In this document: piece after piece, positions 22,901-30,824 of the stretch
Layout: each line of letters opens with the position of its first letter
Position numbering within the stretch: the stretch's first letter is position 1
Assembly: GCA_034431315.1 (NCBI GenBank)
Contig: DAOUDK010000018.1
Coordinates: 1-30,889, forward strand
DNA length: 30,889 nt
Direction: 5' to 3'
Source of the DNA: JAUWOY01 sp034431315
GTDB taxonomy: Bacteria; Chloroflexota; Anaerolineae; VGOG01
Position numbers and translations under genes: made by a program
Notes under the pieces: model-generated
Told to the model about the DNA's origin: nothing
What the model saw: only the letters and a program-made list of their open reading frames with translations
Databases searched by the model: none

Positions 22901-23374
22901 ATGAAACGAAAGAGTGTTCTGTGGGATGGCATTGAGCAGATGGAAGCGGAGATGGATCGCCTCTTCGACGAGGTGATCCCCCCCCGGCGTTGGCTCCCCT
23001 TGCGCTACGTCAGAACCTGGCGACCGCCTACCGACGTCTACGAGACCGACGATTCCGTGGTGGTCCAGGTGGAAATAGCGGGTATGGAGGAAGGCGATGC
23101 CGTGTTCACTTCCAAGTTCACCATATCGCTATCCGGCCGCAATTTGACCATCACCGGGGTGAGGCGCGATCCATTGTCCGAGGCCCAGGGCTTGGCTCTG
23201 AGCTATCAACAGATGGAGATTCGCTACGGAGAGTTCGAGACCGAGGCCTATCTTCCGTGGGCCATCGTCGAGGAGGAGATCGAAGCCACTTACGAGGATG
23301 GCTTCCTGAGAGTGGTCTTGCCCAAGGCCAAAGCCCAAAAGCTGCCTGTGGTCGAGACCCGTGAGACGGAGTGA
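22901..23374 (+). CDS. Small heat shock protein (Hsp20/alpha-crystallin family)
   Basis: The 157-residue ATP-independent holdase has the alpha-crystallin domain from about residue 45 (PPTDVYETDDSVVVQVEIAGM) to FLRVVLPKA. The usual C-terminal I-x-I anchor is missing; the tail reads LPVVETRETE. GAGGGG lies six bases before ATG 22901; an adjacent ATG at 22898 is too close. The gene stands 55 bp before Lon, making a holdase-protease unit. Confidence 0.9.
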   Translation: MKRKSVLWDGIEQMEAEMDRLFDEVIPPRRWLPLRYVRTWRPPTDVYETDDSVVVQVEIAGMEEGDAVFTSKFTISLSGRNLTITGVRRDPLSEAQGLALSYQQMEIRYGEFETEAYLPWAIVEEEIEATYEDGFLRVVLPKAKAQKLPVVETRETE

Positions 23375-23429
23375 GTTTTTAATGGTGAATCTAAAACAAC
23401 TATGGGAATTGATACGACGGAGGATTGCC

Positions 23430-26207
23430 ATGCCTCCGTCGGAAGAACATAAGCAGCCCTTCGACCCTTCGGCTACGCTCAGGACAGGCAGGCTCAGGAC
23501 AGAGCCTGAAAGTGAGGAGCAGGGAAGCGATTCCCCGACCGATGTGGCCCCCCAAACGGCCCTCGTGCCCTCGACACAAGAGGACAAGGTGCTTGAAGGC
23601 AAGGGAATGGCGAATGAGGGCCTGGCGGACATCCCCAGTGAGTTGGCCATCCTGCCCCTGCGAAGTGTGGTCGTCTATCCTTTGACCGCTTTGCCCCTGA
23701 CGGTGGGACGACCACGCTCCATCCGCCTGATAGATGATGCCGTTTTGGGCAAGCGCGTGATCGGCCTGGTGGCGGCCAAGGATCAAGAGCAAGACGACTC
23801 TGGGCCTGATGACGTCTACCAGGTGGGCACGGCAGCCCTGGTGCACCGCCTGCGCAAGGCCCCCGACGGCACTGTTATCCTCCTGGTGCAGGGATTGGAA
23901 CGGATCAAGATCCGCGAGTTCACCCAAACGGAGCCTTACCTGACAGCCAGGGTGGAGGTCGCCCCCGATTTTGTCGAGGATACGGTGGAGGTGGAGGCTC
24001 TGATGCGCAACATCGTCGAGCTCTTCCGCCGCCTGGTCGCTCTGGTGCCCCACATACCCGATGAGCTGATCATGTTGGCCCTGCACGTTGATGACCCGCG
24101 CCAGTTGGCGTACGCCATCGCCACCTACATGCGCATGGACCTCGACGATGCCCAGGAGATCCTGGAGATTGACGAGGTCACGGAGAAGCTCCGCAAGCTC
24201 ACGATCATCCTCAATCGGGAGCTGGAAGTGCTGGAGCTGGGCAAGAAGATCCAGGCCGAGGCCCAGACCGAGATGACCAAGGTGCAGCGGGAATACTTCT
24301 TACGCGAGCAGTTGAAGGCCATCAAAAAGGAGCTGGGCGAGGAAGACGAGCAGACCATGGAGGCCGAGGAGCTCCGCCAAAAGATCGAAGAGGCTGGCAT
24401 GCCTGAGGAGGCGGAGAAGGAGGCCAGGCGCGAGCTGGATCGCCTGTCCAAGCTGCCCACCGCTGCGGCGGAATACTCGGTGATCCGCACCTACCTCGAC
24501 TGGTTGGTGAACCTCCCCTGGAGCAAGAGCACCGAAGATAACCTGGACATCGCCCGCGCCCGCCGGGTGCTGGACGAGGATCACTACGACCTGGATGACA
24601 TCAAAGAGCGCATCATGGAGTACCTGGCGGTGCGCAAGCTGCGCCTGGAGCGAAAGAATGATGAGGGGGAAGAAGAGAAAGAGCCGGTGGATTATATCCG
24701 CAGCGAGCGCGAAGGGGTGATCCTGTGCTTCATCGGGCCGCCGGGCACGGGCAAGACCTCGCTGGGGCGGTCCATCGCCCGCGCGCTGGGCCGCAAGTTC
24801 GTGCGCCAATCGCTGGGCGGCGTGCGCGACGAAGCGGAGATCCGCGGCCACCGTCGCACCTACATCGGCGCCCTGCCAGGCCGCATCATCCAGGCCCTGC
24901 GGCGCGTGGAGTCCAAGAACCCCATCTTCATGTTGGACGAGATTGACAAGGTGGGCCAGGATTGGCGCGGCGACCCCTCTTCGGCTCTGCTGGAGGTGCT
25001 AGATCCAGAACAGAACCGCGACTTCCGCGACCACTACCTGGACGTGCCTTTCGATCTCTCCCAGGTGATGTTCATCACCACGGGCAACATCCTGGACACC
25101 ATCCCTCCCCCCCTGCGCGACCGCATGGAGATCCTCAGACTCTCTGGCTACACCGAGGAGGAGAAGATCAAGATCGCCCAGCAGTACCTGATCCCACGCC
25201 AGATCAGGGAGAACAGCCTGCGTCCAGAAGAGATAGAGTTCAACAAGGGGGCCATCCGCAAAGTCATTCGCGATTACACCCGCGAGGCAGGGGTGCGCAA
25301 CCTGGAGCGGGAGCTGGGCAGCATCTGCCGAAAGGTGGCGACCAAAGTGGCCGAAGGGCTGAGTCCTGAGCCTGTCGAAGGGCTGAGTCCTGAGGTCCCT
25401 CCTGATGGTTCGACAGGCTCACCACAGCGGCCTGACGAAGGGCCTGTCGAAGGGCCGCGTCCTGAGCCTGCCGAAGGGCCTGTCGAAGGGCCGCGTCCTG
25501 AGCCTGCCGAAGGGCTGCGTCCTGAGGTCGCTTCGCTTACAGCCGAAGGGCAGGAGGGCGTCAAAACGCTGATCACCGAGGAAAAGGCAGCCGAATTTCT
25601 GGGCAAGCCCAAGTACTTCTTCGAGGCAGCGGAGCGGACGGAAATCCCCGGCGTGGCCACAGCGGTGGCCTGGACACCTACCGGCGGCGACATCCTCTTC
25701 ATCGAGGCCACCAAGATGCCGGGCGGTAAGGGCTTCACCCTCACCGGGCAACTTGGCGACGTGATGAAGGAATCGGCCCAGGCGGCCCTCAGCTACGTGC
25801 GCTCCAAGGCCGAGGAACTGGGGATTGATGTGGACTTCTTCGAGAAGAACGACATTCACCTCCACGTGCCCGCTGGTTCCATTCCCAAGGATGGCCCATC
25901 GGCCGGGGTGACCATGGCCACGGCCCTCGCCTCTTTGCTCCTGGACAAGCCGGTGCGGGCCGACGTGGGCATGACGGGCGAGATCACCCTGCGGGGGCAG
26001 GTGCTGCCAGTGGGGGGCATCAAAGAGAAGATACTCGCCGCCCACCGGGTTGGCCTGAAGACAGTGATCTTGCCCCAGCGCAACGAGCCAGACCTGGACG
26101 ACGTGCCAGAGGAGGTCAAAAAGGAGATGACGTTCATCCTGGCCGATAAGGTGGATCAGGTCTTCACCGCCGCCCTGGCCGACAGGAGAGAGTCGGAAAC
26201 CTCATGA
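23430..26207 (+). CDS. lon: ATP-dependent Lon protease
   Basis: The protein of 925 residues is a LonA protease. It has a LON substrate-binding N-domain (LAILPLRSVVVYPLTALPL onward), a coiled-coil middle, Walker A GPPGTGKTS (K442), Walker B IFMLDEIDK, and the Ser-Lys dyad at S824 (KDGPSAG) and K865 (GGIKEKI). ATG 23430 has CGGAGG six bases upstream. An earlier frame opening at 23361 overlaps hsp20. Two repeat-derived segments sit in the protein: one near the N-terminus (23460-23505) and about 68 residues between the AAA+ lid and the protease domain (25357-25560). Catalytic motifs are all intact. Confidence 0.96.
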   Translation: MPPSEEHKQPFDPSATLRTGRLRTEPESEEQGSDSPTDVAPQTALVPSTQEDKVLEGKGMANEGLADIPSELAILPLRSVVVYPLTALPLTVGRPRSIRLIDDAVLGKRVIGLVAAKDQEQDDSGPDDVYQVGTAALVHRLRKAPDGTVILLVQGLERIKIREFTQTEPYLTARVEVAPDFVEDTVEVEALMRNIVELFRRLVALVPHIPDELIMLALHVDDPRQLAYAIATYMRMDLDDAQEILEIDEVTEKLRKLTIILNRELEVLELGKKIQAEAQTEMTKVQREYFLREQLKAIKKELGEEDEQTMEAEELRQKIEEAGMPEEAEKEARRELDRLSKLPTAAAEYSVIRTYLDWLVNLPWSKSTEDNLDIARARRVLDEDHYDLDDIKERIMEYLAVRKLRLERKNDEGEEEKEPVDYIRSEREGVILCFIGPPGTGKTSLGRSIARALGRKFVRQSLGGVRDEAEIRGHRRTYIGALPGRIIQALRRVESKNPIFMLDEIDKVGQDWRGDPSSALLEVLDPEQNRDFRDHYLDVPFDLSQVMFITTGNILDTIPPPLRDRMEILRLSGYTEEEKIKIAQQYLIPRQIRENSLRPEEIEFNKGAIRKVIRDYTREAGVRNLERELGSICRKVATKVAEGLSPEPVEGLSPEVPPDGSTGSPQRPDEGPVEGPRPEPAEGPVEGPRPEPAEGLRPEVASLTAEGQEGVKTLITEEKAAEFLGKPKYFFEAAERTEIPGVATAVAWTPTGGDILFIEATKMPGGKGFTLTGQLGDVMKESAQAALSYVRSKAEELGIDVDFFEKNDIHLHVPAGSIPKDGPSAGVTMATALASLLLDKPVRADVGMTGEITLRGQVLPVGGIKEKILAAHRVGLKTVILPQRNEPDLDDVPEEVKKEMTFILADKVDQVFTAALADRRESETS
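23460..23505. repeat. REP-like repeat in the lon 5' region
   Basis: The CTTCGGCTACGCTCAGGACA-type repeat unit encodes a SATLRTGRLRT stretch before the LON domain. It is of the same dispersed family as the cluster at 25357. Confidence 0.6.
25357..25560. repeat. In-frame REP cluster inside lon
   Basis: At least six copies of the CCTGAGCCTGTCGAAGGG-type unit, some degenerate, are joined in frame. They encode SPEPVEG/RPEPAEG heptads between the AAA+ lid (RKVATKVAEG) and the protease-domain entry (ITEEKAAEFLG). Confidence 0.85.
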
Positions 26208-26248
26208 ACAAGCTCTGAGGACAAGGGAAGGCGAGAAAGGATTTTTAC

Positions 26249-27994
26249 ATGAATGGTGACAGAAGTAAAGAAAAGCATCAATGGAGGCGGATGGATATCC
26301 ATATCCACACCCCCGCCTCCGCCGACTATCAACAGTCGGGCGTTTCGTATTTGGATATTCTGCAGGAGGCTGATAGGAAGGGTCTGGAGATCATCGCCTT
26401 CACCGATCACAACACCGTGGCTGGCTACGCGCGGATGTTGGAGGAAATAGAGGATCTGGAAATGCTGGAGCGGCTGGAGCGCCTCCGCTCTCAGGAGAAG
26501 AAAAGGCTTCAGGAGTATCACCGCCTGCGGGAGAAGATGTTGGTGCTGCCCGGCTTCGAGTTGACGGCGACCCTGGGCTTTCACATTTTAGGCATCTTCT
26601 CGGAGGAGACCACCATCCGGGAGCTGGAGCACATCCTCCTGCACCTCAACGTTCCCGCCGACAAGCTGGACGATGGTTCCACCGAAGTGGGAGCTACGGC
26701 CGATGTATTGACGGTCTACCGGGTGATTGATGAGGCTGGCGGTATTGTCATCGGGGCTCACGCCAACTCGACTCACGGCGTGGCCATGCGGCACTACGGC
26801 TTCGGCGGCCAGACCAAGATCGCCTACACCCAGGACAGGCACCTTCATGCCCTGGAGGTGACGGACCTGGAGAGCAGGGGGCGGCGCACCACCTCGGCCT
26901 TCTTCAGCGGCTCCAAGCCGGAATACCCTCGCCGCATGCGCTGCATCCAGGGCTCCGACGCCCACCGCTTGACTCTCGATCCCAAGGACAAGAAGTCCCT
27001 GGGCATCGGCGACCGGGTCACCGAAGCGCTGCTGCCAGAGCTCAGTTTCGAGGCCCTGCGGGAAGTCTTCCTGGGCGACGATTTCCCCCTCACCCGGCCC
27101 TATCGGTATGAGCACGCTCCCTTCGATTACGTCCGAGCGGCGCGGGAGCAGGGAGCCAGCATCGTCCAGGCCTTCCACGAGAGGATGACCCGCCGTGGCG
27201 GGCGCCTCTACGCCGTCATCGCCGACGTGGTGGCCTTCGCCAACGCCAACGGCGGCACCATTTACGTGGGCGTCAGCTCCAATCCCAAGACGCCGCCAAC
27301 GGGCATTGACAACCCCAAAGAGGCCATCGCCATCCTCAGAGCCGAGATCGAACGCAAGATCACCCCGCCCCTGGAGGTGACCATTGACGTTCAGCAGACC
27401 GAGGGTAAGAAGGTTGTGCGCCTGGCTGTGCCCCGGGGCGACGATCCTCCCTATGCTATTGATGGCAGCAAGATCTACGTCCGCCAGGAGACCGAGACCA
27501 ACCTGGCCGTGCGTGATGAGATCGTGCAGTTGGTGAAGCGGGCCCTTCGGCAAGACTCAGAACAAGCATTGCAGCCAGCGCCGCCCCCGAAGGAGGAAAT
27601 GCCTGCCAAGGAAGAAGCCGCAGTAGAGGAAAGGCCATCCGTGGTAGAGCCACCCAAGACAGGGGTGGAGATCGCGGAAACGGTGGAGCGAAAGGGCACC
27701 CTCTATCACACCATGAAGGATTTGCGCAACGGCAACGAGGTTCGCAACGTAAGCCGCTCCTCGGCCCGGCGGCTGTGGCAATACGCCATCACCCAAAAGG
27801 AGCAGCACCCCGTCCAGGTGGATCAGGTGAACTGGCGAGGCAACATCGGCCTGTGGAAGAAAAAGCAGCGGGCGGGCAAGGTGCGCTACGACTTTGTCCA
27901 GCGGGACGCCGAGGGCCAGTTGCACGTCTACTACGGCGTGACGGAGGACGGCATCCACGGGCCGTGGAGGGAGTTTTTGGAGGAAAAGGAGTAA
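26249..27994 (+). CDS. PHP-domain plus AlbA_2-like protein with a novel C-terminal domain
   Basis: The 581-residue protein starts with a PHP phosphoesterase domain with metal residues in DIHIHTPASADY, FTDHNT, PGFELT, GFHILG, GAHANSTHG and GSDAHRL. An insertion rich in Glu/Leu/Arg (about 65-95) looks coiled. Residues about 310-435 resemble the Schlafen-type AlbA_2 domain (VAFANANGGTIYVGV, DGSKIYVRQETET). After a Pro/Glu-rich linker comes a C-terminal domain of about 80 residues (SARRLWQYAI, EQHPVQVDQVNWRGNIG, HVYYGVTEDGIHGPW) that I do not recognise and that recurs alone at 28692-28928. PHP domains cleave phosphoesters, so a nucleic-acid-directed role is plausible, possibly defence. Confidence 0.78.
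   Translation: MNGDRSKEKHQWRRMDIHIHTPASADYQQSGVSYLDILQEADRKGLEIIAFTDHNTVAGYARMLEEIEDLEMLERLERLRSQEKKRLQEYHRLREKMLVLPGFELTATLGFHILGIFSEETTIRELEHILLHLNVPADKLDDGSTEVGATADVLTVYRVIDEAGGIVIGAHANSTHGVAMRHYGFGGQTKIAYTQDRHLHALEVTDLESRGRRTTSAFFSGSKPEYPRRMRCIQGSDAHRLTLDPKDKKSLGIGDRVTEALLPELSFEALREVFLGDDFPLTRPYRYEHAPFDYVRAAREQGASIVQAFHERMTRRGGRLYAVIADVVAFANANGGTIYVGVSSNPKTPPTGIDNPKEAIAILRAEIERKITPPLEVTIDVQQTEGKKVVRLAVPRGDDPPYAIDGSKIYVRQETETNLAVRDEIVQLVKRALRQDSEQALQPAPPPKEEMPAKEEAAVEERPSVVEPPKTGVEIAETVERKGTLYHTMKDLRNGNEVRNVSRSSARRLWQYAITQKEQHPVQVDQVNWRGNIGLWKKKQRAGKVRYDFVQRDAEGQLHVYYGVTEDGIHGPWREFLEEKE
27792..27994. repeat. Direct repeat copy A (3' end of the PHP/AlbA_2 gene)
   Basis: The last 200 bp are closely repeated at 28729-28928, with one 3-bp difference in length. 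The encoded segments differ at only about eight of 65 residues. Confidence 0.9.
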
Positions 27995-28009
27995 CGAGGA
28001 GGCATGGAT

Positions 28010-28357
28010 ATGGAATTGGCAGACAGAGAGAGCAACGTGCTTCAGGAATTCAAGGATGCTGTAGCAGAAGGATTGTCCCATACTGTTAAGCTGATCAAAA
28101 TCTTCGGCTCCAGGGCCAGGGGGAATGCCGAGGAGTGGTCTGATCTCGATGTGCTGATCGTCGTCGAAGGGGATTCCACTTCTATCGAGGAAAAGATACG
28201 TGAGATCCGCTATGAGACCGTATGGCGGTATAACTTCCATCCCTTGATCTCCTTGCTGCTGCTAAGTGAAGAGGAGTATGCCAATCTGTCTCGCCTACAA
28301 ACGGGGCTCTGGCGAAACATCGAACGAGAAGGAGTGACTTTATGGCAGGCGCTCTAA
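28010..28357 (+). CDS. Nucleotidyltransferase-domain protein (MNT-like, first)
   Basis: The 115-residue protein has the minimal nucleotidyltransferase motif IFGSRARGNAEEWSDLDVLIVV, with the paired aspartates. MNT proteins usually act as antitoxins that AMPylate a HEPN toxin, but no HEPN gene is adjacent. ATG 28010 has GAGGAGG at good spacing; an ATG at 28004 is too close to it. Its 3' end overlaps the next nucleotidyltransferase by 16 bases. Confidence 0.85.
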   Translation: MELADRESNVLQEFKDAVAEGLSHTVKLIKIFGSRARGNAEEWSDLDVLIVVEGDSTSIEEKIREIRYETVWRYNFHPLISLLLLSEEEYANLSRLQTGLWRNIEREGVTLWQAL

Positions 28358-28707
28358 GGGAAGAGGTGCTGACCAGATACCGTGATGCCTTGCTGGCCCG
28401 CTTTCCCGACCAACTGCAGCGATTGATCCTCTTTGGCTCCCAGGCCAGGGGGGACGCCACAGCAGGGTCGGACATTGACGTAATGGTAGTGGTGAGCTGG
28501 GGAGAAGAACGTCTGCCCGGTGGTTTCTATGCCGCTCCCTTCAGCGACCCCCGCTGGCAGGCCATCGTTGATACGGCCAGTGACATCTCCCTGGAATATG
28601 GGGTCTACATCTCGTCTCTGGTTATCAGCGAGCGCAGGTTCCACGAATGGTCTCCGCTGATCACCCGGGTGAAAGAAGAGGGAGTAGAGATTTGGAGGAG
28701 AAACTAG
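28342..28707 (+). CDS. Nucleotidyltransferase-domain protein (MNT-like, second)
   Basis: The 121-residue protein has LFGSQARGDATAGSDIDVMVVV, the same catalytic signature as its neighbour with a different backbone. It overlaps both neighbours (16 bases on each side), so the three are translationally coupled. Two different nucleotidyltransferases in tandem, with a third short protein instead of HEPN, is unusual. Confidence 0.85.
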   Translation: MAGALREEVLTRYRDALLARFPDQLQRLILFGSQARGDATAGSDIDVMVVVSWGEERLPGGFYAAPFSDPRWQAIVDTASDISLEYGVYISSLVISERRFHEWSPLITRVKEEGVEIWRRN

Positions 28708-28928
28708 AACTGATCCAGGTCTGGCTATCCCAGAAGGAGCAGCACCCCGTCCAGGTGGACAAAGTGACCTGGCGTGGCGACATCGGCCTCTGGAAAAAGA
28801 AGCGGCGAGCGGGCAAAGTGCGCTACGACTTCGTCCAGCGGGACGCCGTAGGCCAGTTGCACGTCTACTACGGCGTGACGGAGGGCGGCATCCACGGGCC
28901 GTGGCGGGAGTTTTGGGAGGGGGAGTAG
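28692..28928 (+). CDS. Stand-alone copy of the PHP/AlbA_2 C-terminal domain
   Basis: The 78-residue frame from TTG 28692 (GGGAG upstream) reads EEKLELIQVWLSQKEQHPVQV and then the same domain as the tail of the 26249 gene, to a stop. It may be a real small protein translated by coupling to the overlapping nucleotidyltransferase gene, or only the orphan flank of an insertion. Most changes from the upstream copy are conservative, and the frame is intact. Function is unknown. Confidence 0.55.
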   Translation: MEEKLELIQVWLSQKEQHPVQVDKVTWRGDIGLWKKKRRAGKVRYDFVQRDAVGQLHVYYGVTEGGIHGPWREFWEGE

Positions 28929-28948
28929 GGGACTGGAGGAACGGACAT

Positions 28949-28988
28949 TTCCACATATAAGCAACTATGTGGAAAAACTTCTACATAG
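28949..28988. promoter_or_regulatory. Overlapping inverted repeats upstream of the PIN-like gene
   Basis: TTCCACATA/TATGTGGAA (28949-28957, 28966-28974) is a perfect 9-bp inverted repeat. Its right arm also belongs to CTATGT/ACATAG (28965-28970, 28983-28988). The arrangement suggests an operator array or alternative hairpins before the gene at 29061. Confidence 0.45.
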
Positions 28989-29060
28989 TAATTGTTGGGC
29001 GCATTGCCAGCGGCATGACTATCAATGAGAAGCGAATCTACGGATGAGAGGAGGGGACCT

Positions 29061-30824
29061 ATGCCAAGCTCAACTGTGATCAGCCTTGCAATTCTCAAAG
29101 CCAACTGGGACCTACTGAGGAAAGACTACCTCGAGAACTTCGTTCCTATCATTGCTGAAAGCATCCGGCTGTCGAAGACAGACTTCGTGTCACTCCCCGA
29201 CTTGCAGAATGATCTTAGAACCAGGTTTGGCCTCAGACTTCCACAAAACGCCATCAAGTCGATCCTACGCCGCGTGAGGAAACGAGGATACATACAATTG
29301 CAGCACGGAACATATTTGAAAAAACCTAAGAGGCTGGCGCAACTCAACTTCCAGACTGTGCAACGTGAGGTAATCAGAAAACAGGAGGCCTTGATTAGCC
29401 GTCTCCTAGCTTTCTGCTCCGAGAAGTTCGATATTTCATGGGAACTAGATGAAGCCGAAAACGCTCTGCTCTCGTACTTGGAGGAGAATCAAACCATCGT
29501 GCTGAGTGCAACAAGCTACGGCACAGTTATTCCGCCCCAAGGACATACCTCCAGGAGCGCGAAATATGTAGTTGGAGCATTCGTTAGGCACTTACAGGAA
29601 ACAGACGATGCCTGCTTCGAATACCTGGAGACCGTTGTTGTAGGCAATATGCTCGCCAATGCGATCTTTCTAACAGAGCCAGGTCGTACTCAAAAGAAAT
29701 TCCATAATACTATGGTCTACTTTGACACAACCTTCCTGATATCAGCCTTAGGTTATGAAGGGGAGTTTCGCCAAGCCCCCTGCACAGAGCTTCTCGAACT
29801 CCTGTATACTGCTGGGGCCAACCTTCTATGCTTCAAGCACACGGTTGACGAAATCAGGGGGATTTTGAATGCTGGTGCTACCATAGCAGCTTATGGCCGC
29901 ACGAGAGATGTGCATGGCCGTGCCATTGAGCACTTCTTGGCAAGAGGTTATACGCCTTCTGACATCGAGTTGCTGTCGGCTACTTTGGAAAGGGATTTGA
30001 GATCTCTGCGCATTAGTGTGACCGGCAAGCCATCCTATGTACACAAGTATGTGATTGATGAACAGGCGCTTTCCGACCTACTTGACAGTCAGATGGCATA
30101 CCGCAATCCACTTGCGCTGCAACGCGACGTGGATTCGGTATCAGCAGTTATGCGGCTTCGAGAAGGAGGAGAGTTCTACGAAATAGAAGACTGCCGGGCT
30201 TTGTTTGTGACTACGAATGTGGATTTGGTATGTTTATCCAGGGATTTCTTTCACGGAGAGCACCCGTACGGGGAGGTTCCGCCATGCACGACCGACTACA
30301 CCCTAGCCAACCTACTGTGGCTAAAGACTCCTGTACAGGCTCCAGACTTACCGAGAAAAAGGATCATTGCAGACTACTACGCCGCGATGCAACCTGACGA
30401 ACGCCTCTGGAGACGATACCTCGACGAAATCGACAAACTGGAGCAATCCGGTGCTGTCACTGCCGAAGACTACTATCTACTCAGGCATTCATTGGAGGCC
30501 AAATTCGCACTCATGGACTTGACATTGGGGGAGGAAGAAGCTTTCACTGAAGGGACAGTTCCGGAAATCATAGAAGTCACGAAGTCCAGGATTCGGGCAG
30601 GATTGGAGGCAGAATTAGCAGAAGAAAGAACGCTTCGGGCCAGTGCTGAGAAGAGCGCTGCCCAAGTACAAGTGAAAGAACAGCAGAGGATTGCAGATAT
30701 CAGAGCACGTGCCGAGAGATACGCCGCGACCGCTGCGAAGATCCTTGAATACGGCACAGTGATTATTGTGCTCCTAGCAGTCTGTCGGAGAAATAGGTGT
30801 AAATGCAGGCAAAGCTGCCAATAG
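29061..30824 (+). CDS. Winged-helix, PIN-like, coiled-coil protein with C-terminal membrane segment
   Basis: The 587-residue protein is of a family I do not recognise by name. An N-terminal winged-helix-like part (LPDLQNDLRTRFGLRLPQN, AIKSILRRVRKRGYIQL) precedes a PIN-like core: FDTTFLISAL, TVDEIRGIL, RDVDSVSAVMRL and FVTTNVDLVCLSRDFF supply the acidic residues in order. A charged coiled coil (AELAEERTLRASAEKSAAQVQ) follows, then one hydrophobic segment (YGTVIIVLLAVC). The protein ends soon after in a basic Cys/Arg tail, which may reflect a frameshift near 30780. GGAGGGG precedes ATG 29061. GC content is clearly lower than in the rest of the window, which suggests transfer. A membrane-tethered nuclease in defence is a guess. 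Confidence 0.6.
   Translation: MPSSTVISLAILKANWDLLRKDYLENFVPIIAESIRLSKTDFVSLPDLQNDLRTRFGLRLPQNAIKSILRRVRKRGYIQLQHGTYLKKPKRLAQLNFQTVQREVIRKQEALISRLLAFCSEKFDISWELDEAENALLSYLEENQTIVLSATSYGTVIPPQGHTSRSAKYVVGAFVRHLQETDDACFEYLETVVVGNMLANAIFLTEPGRTQKKFHNTMVYFDTTFLISALGYEGEFRQAPCTELLELLYTAGANLLCFKHTVDEIRGILNAGATIAAYGRTRDVHGRAIEHFLARGYTPSDIELLSATLERDLRSLRISVTGKPSYVHKYVIDEQALSDLLDSQMAYRNPLALQRDVDSVSAVMRLREGGEFYEIEDCRALFVTTNVDLVCLSRDFFHGEHPYGEVPPCTTDYTLANLLWLKTPVQAPDLPRKRIIADYYAAMQPDERLWRRYLDEIDKLEQSGAVTAEDYYLLRHSLEAKFALMDLTLGEEEAFTEGTVPEIIEVTKSRIRAGLEAELAEERTLRASAEKSAAQVQVKEQQRIADIRARAERYAATAAKILEYGTVIIVLLAVCRRNRCKCRQSCQ

Noticed and set aside
23361..23429. Earlier Lon start overlapping hsp20
   Set aside because: ATG 23430 has a strong CGGAGG site at correct spacing; the upstream codons show no conserved features.
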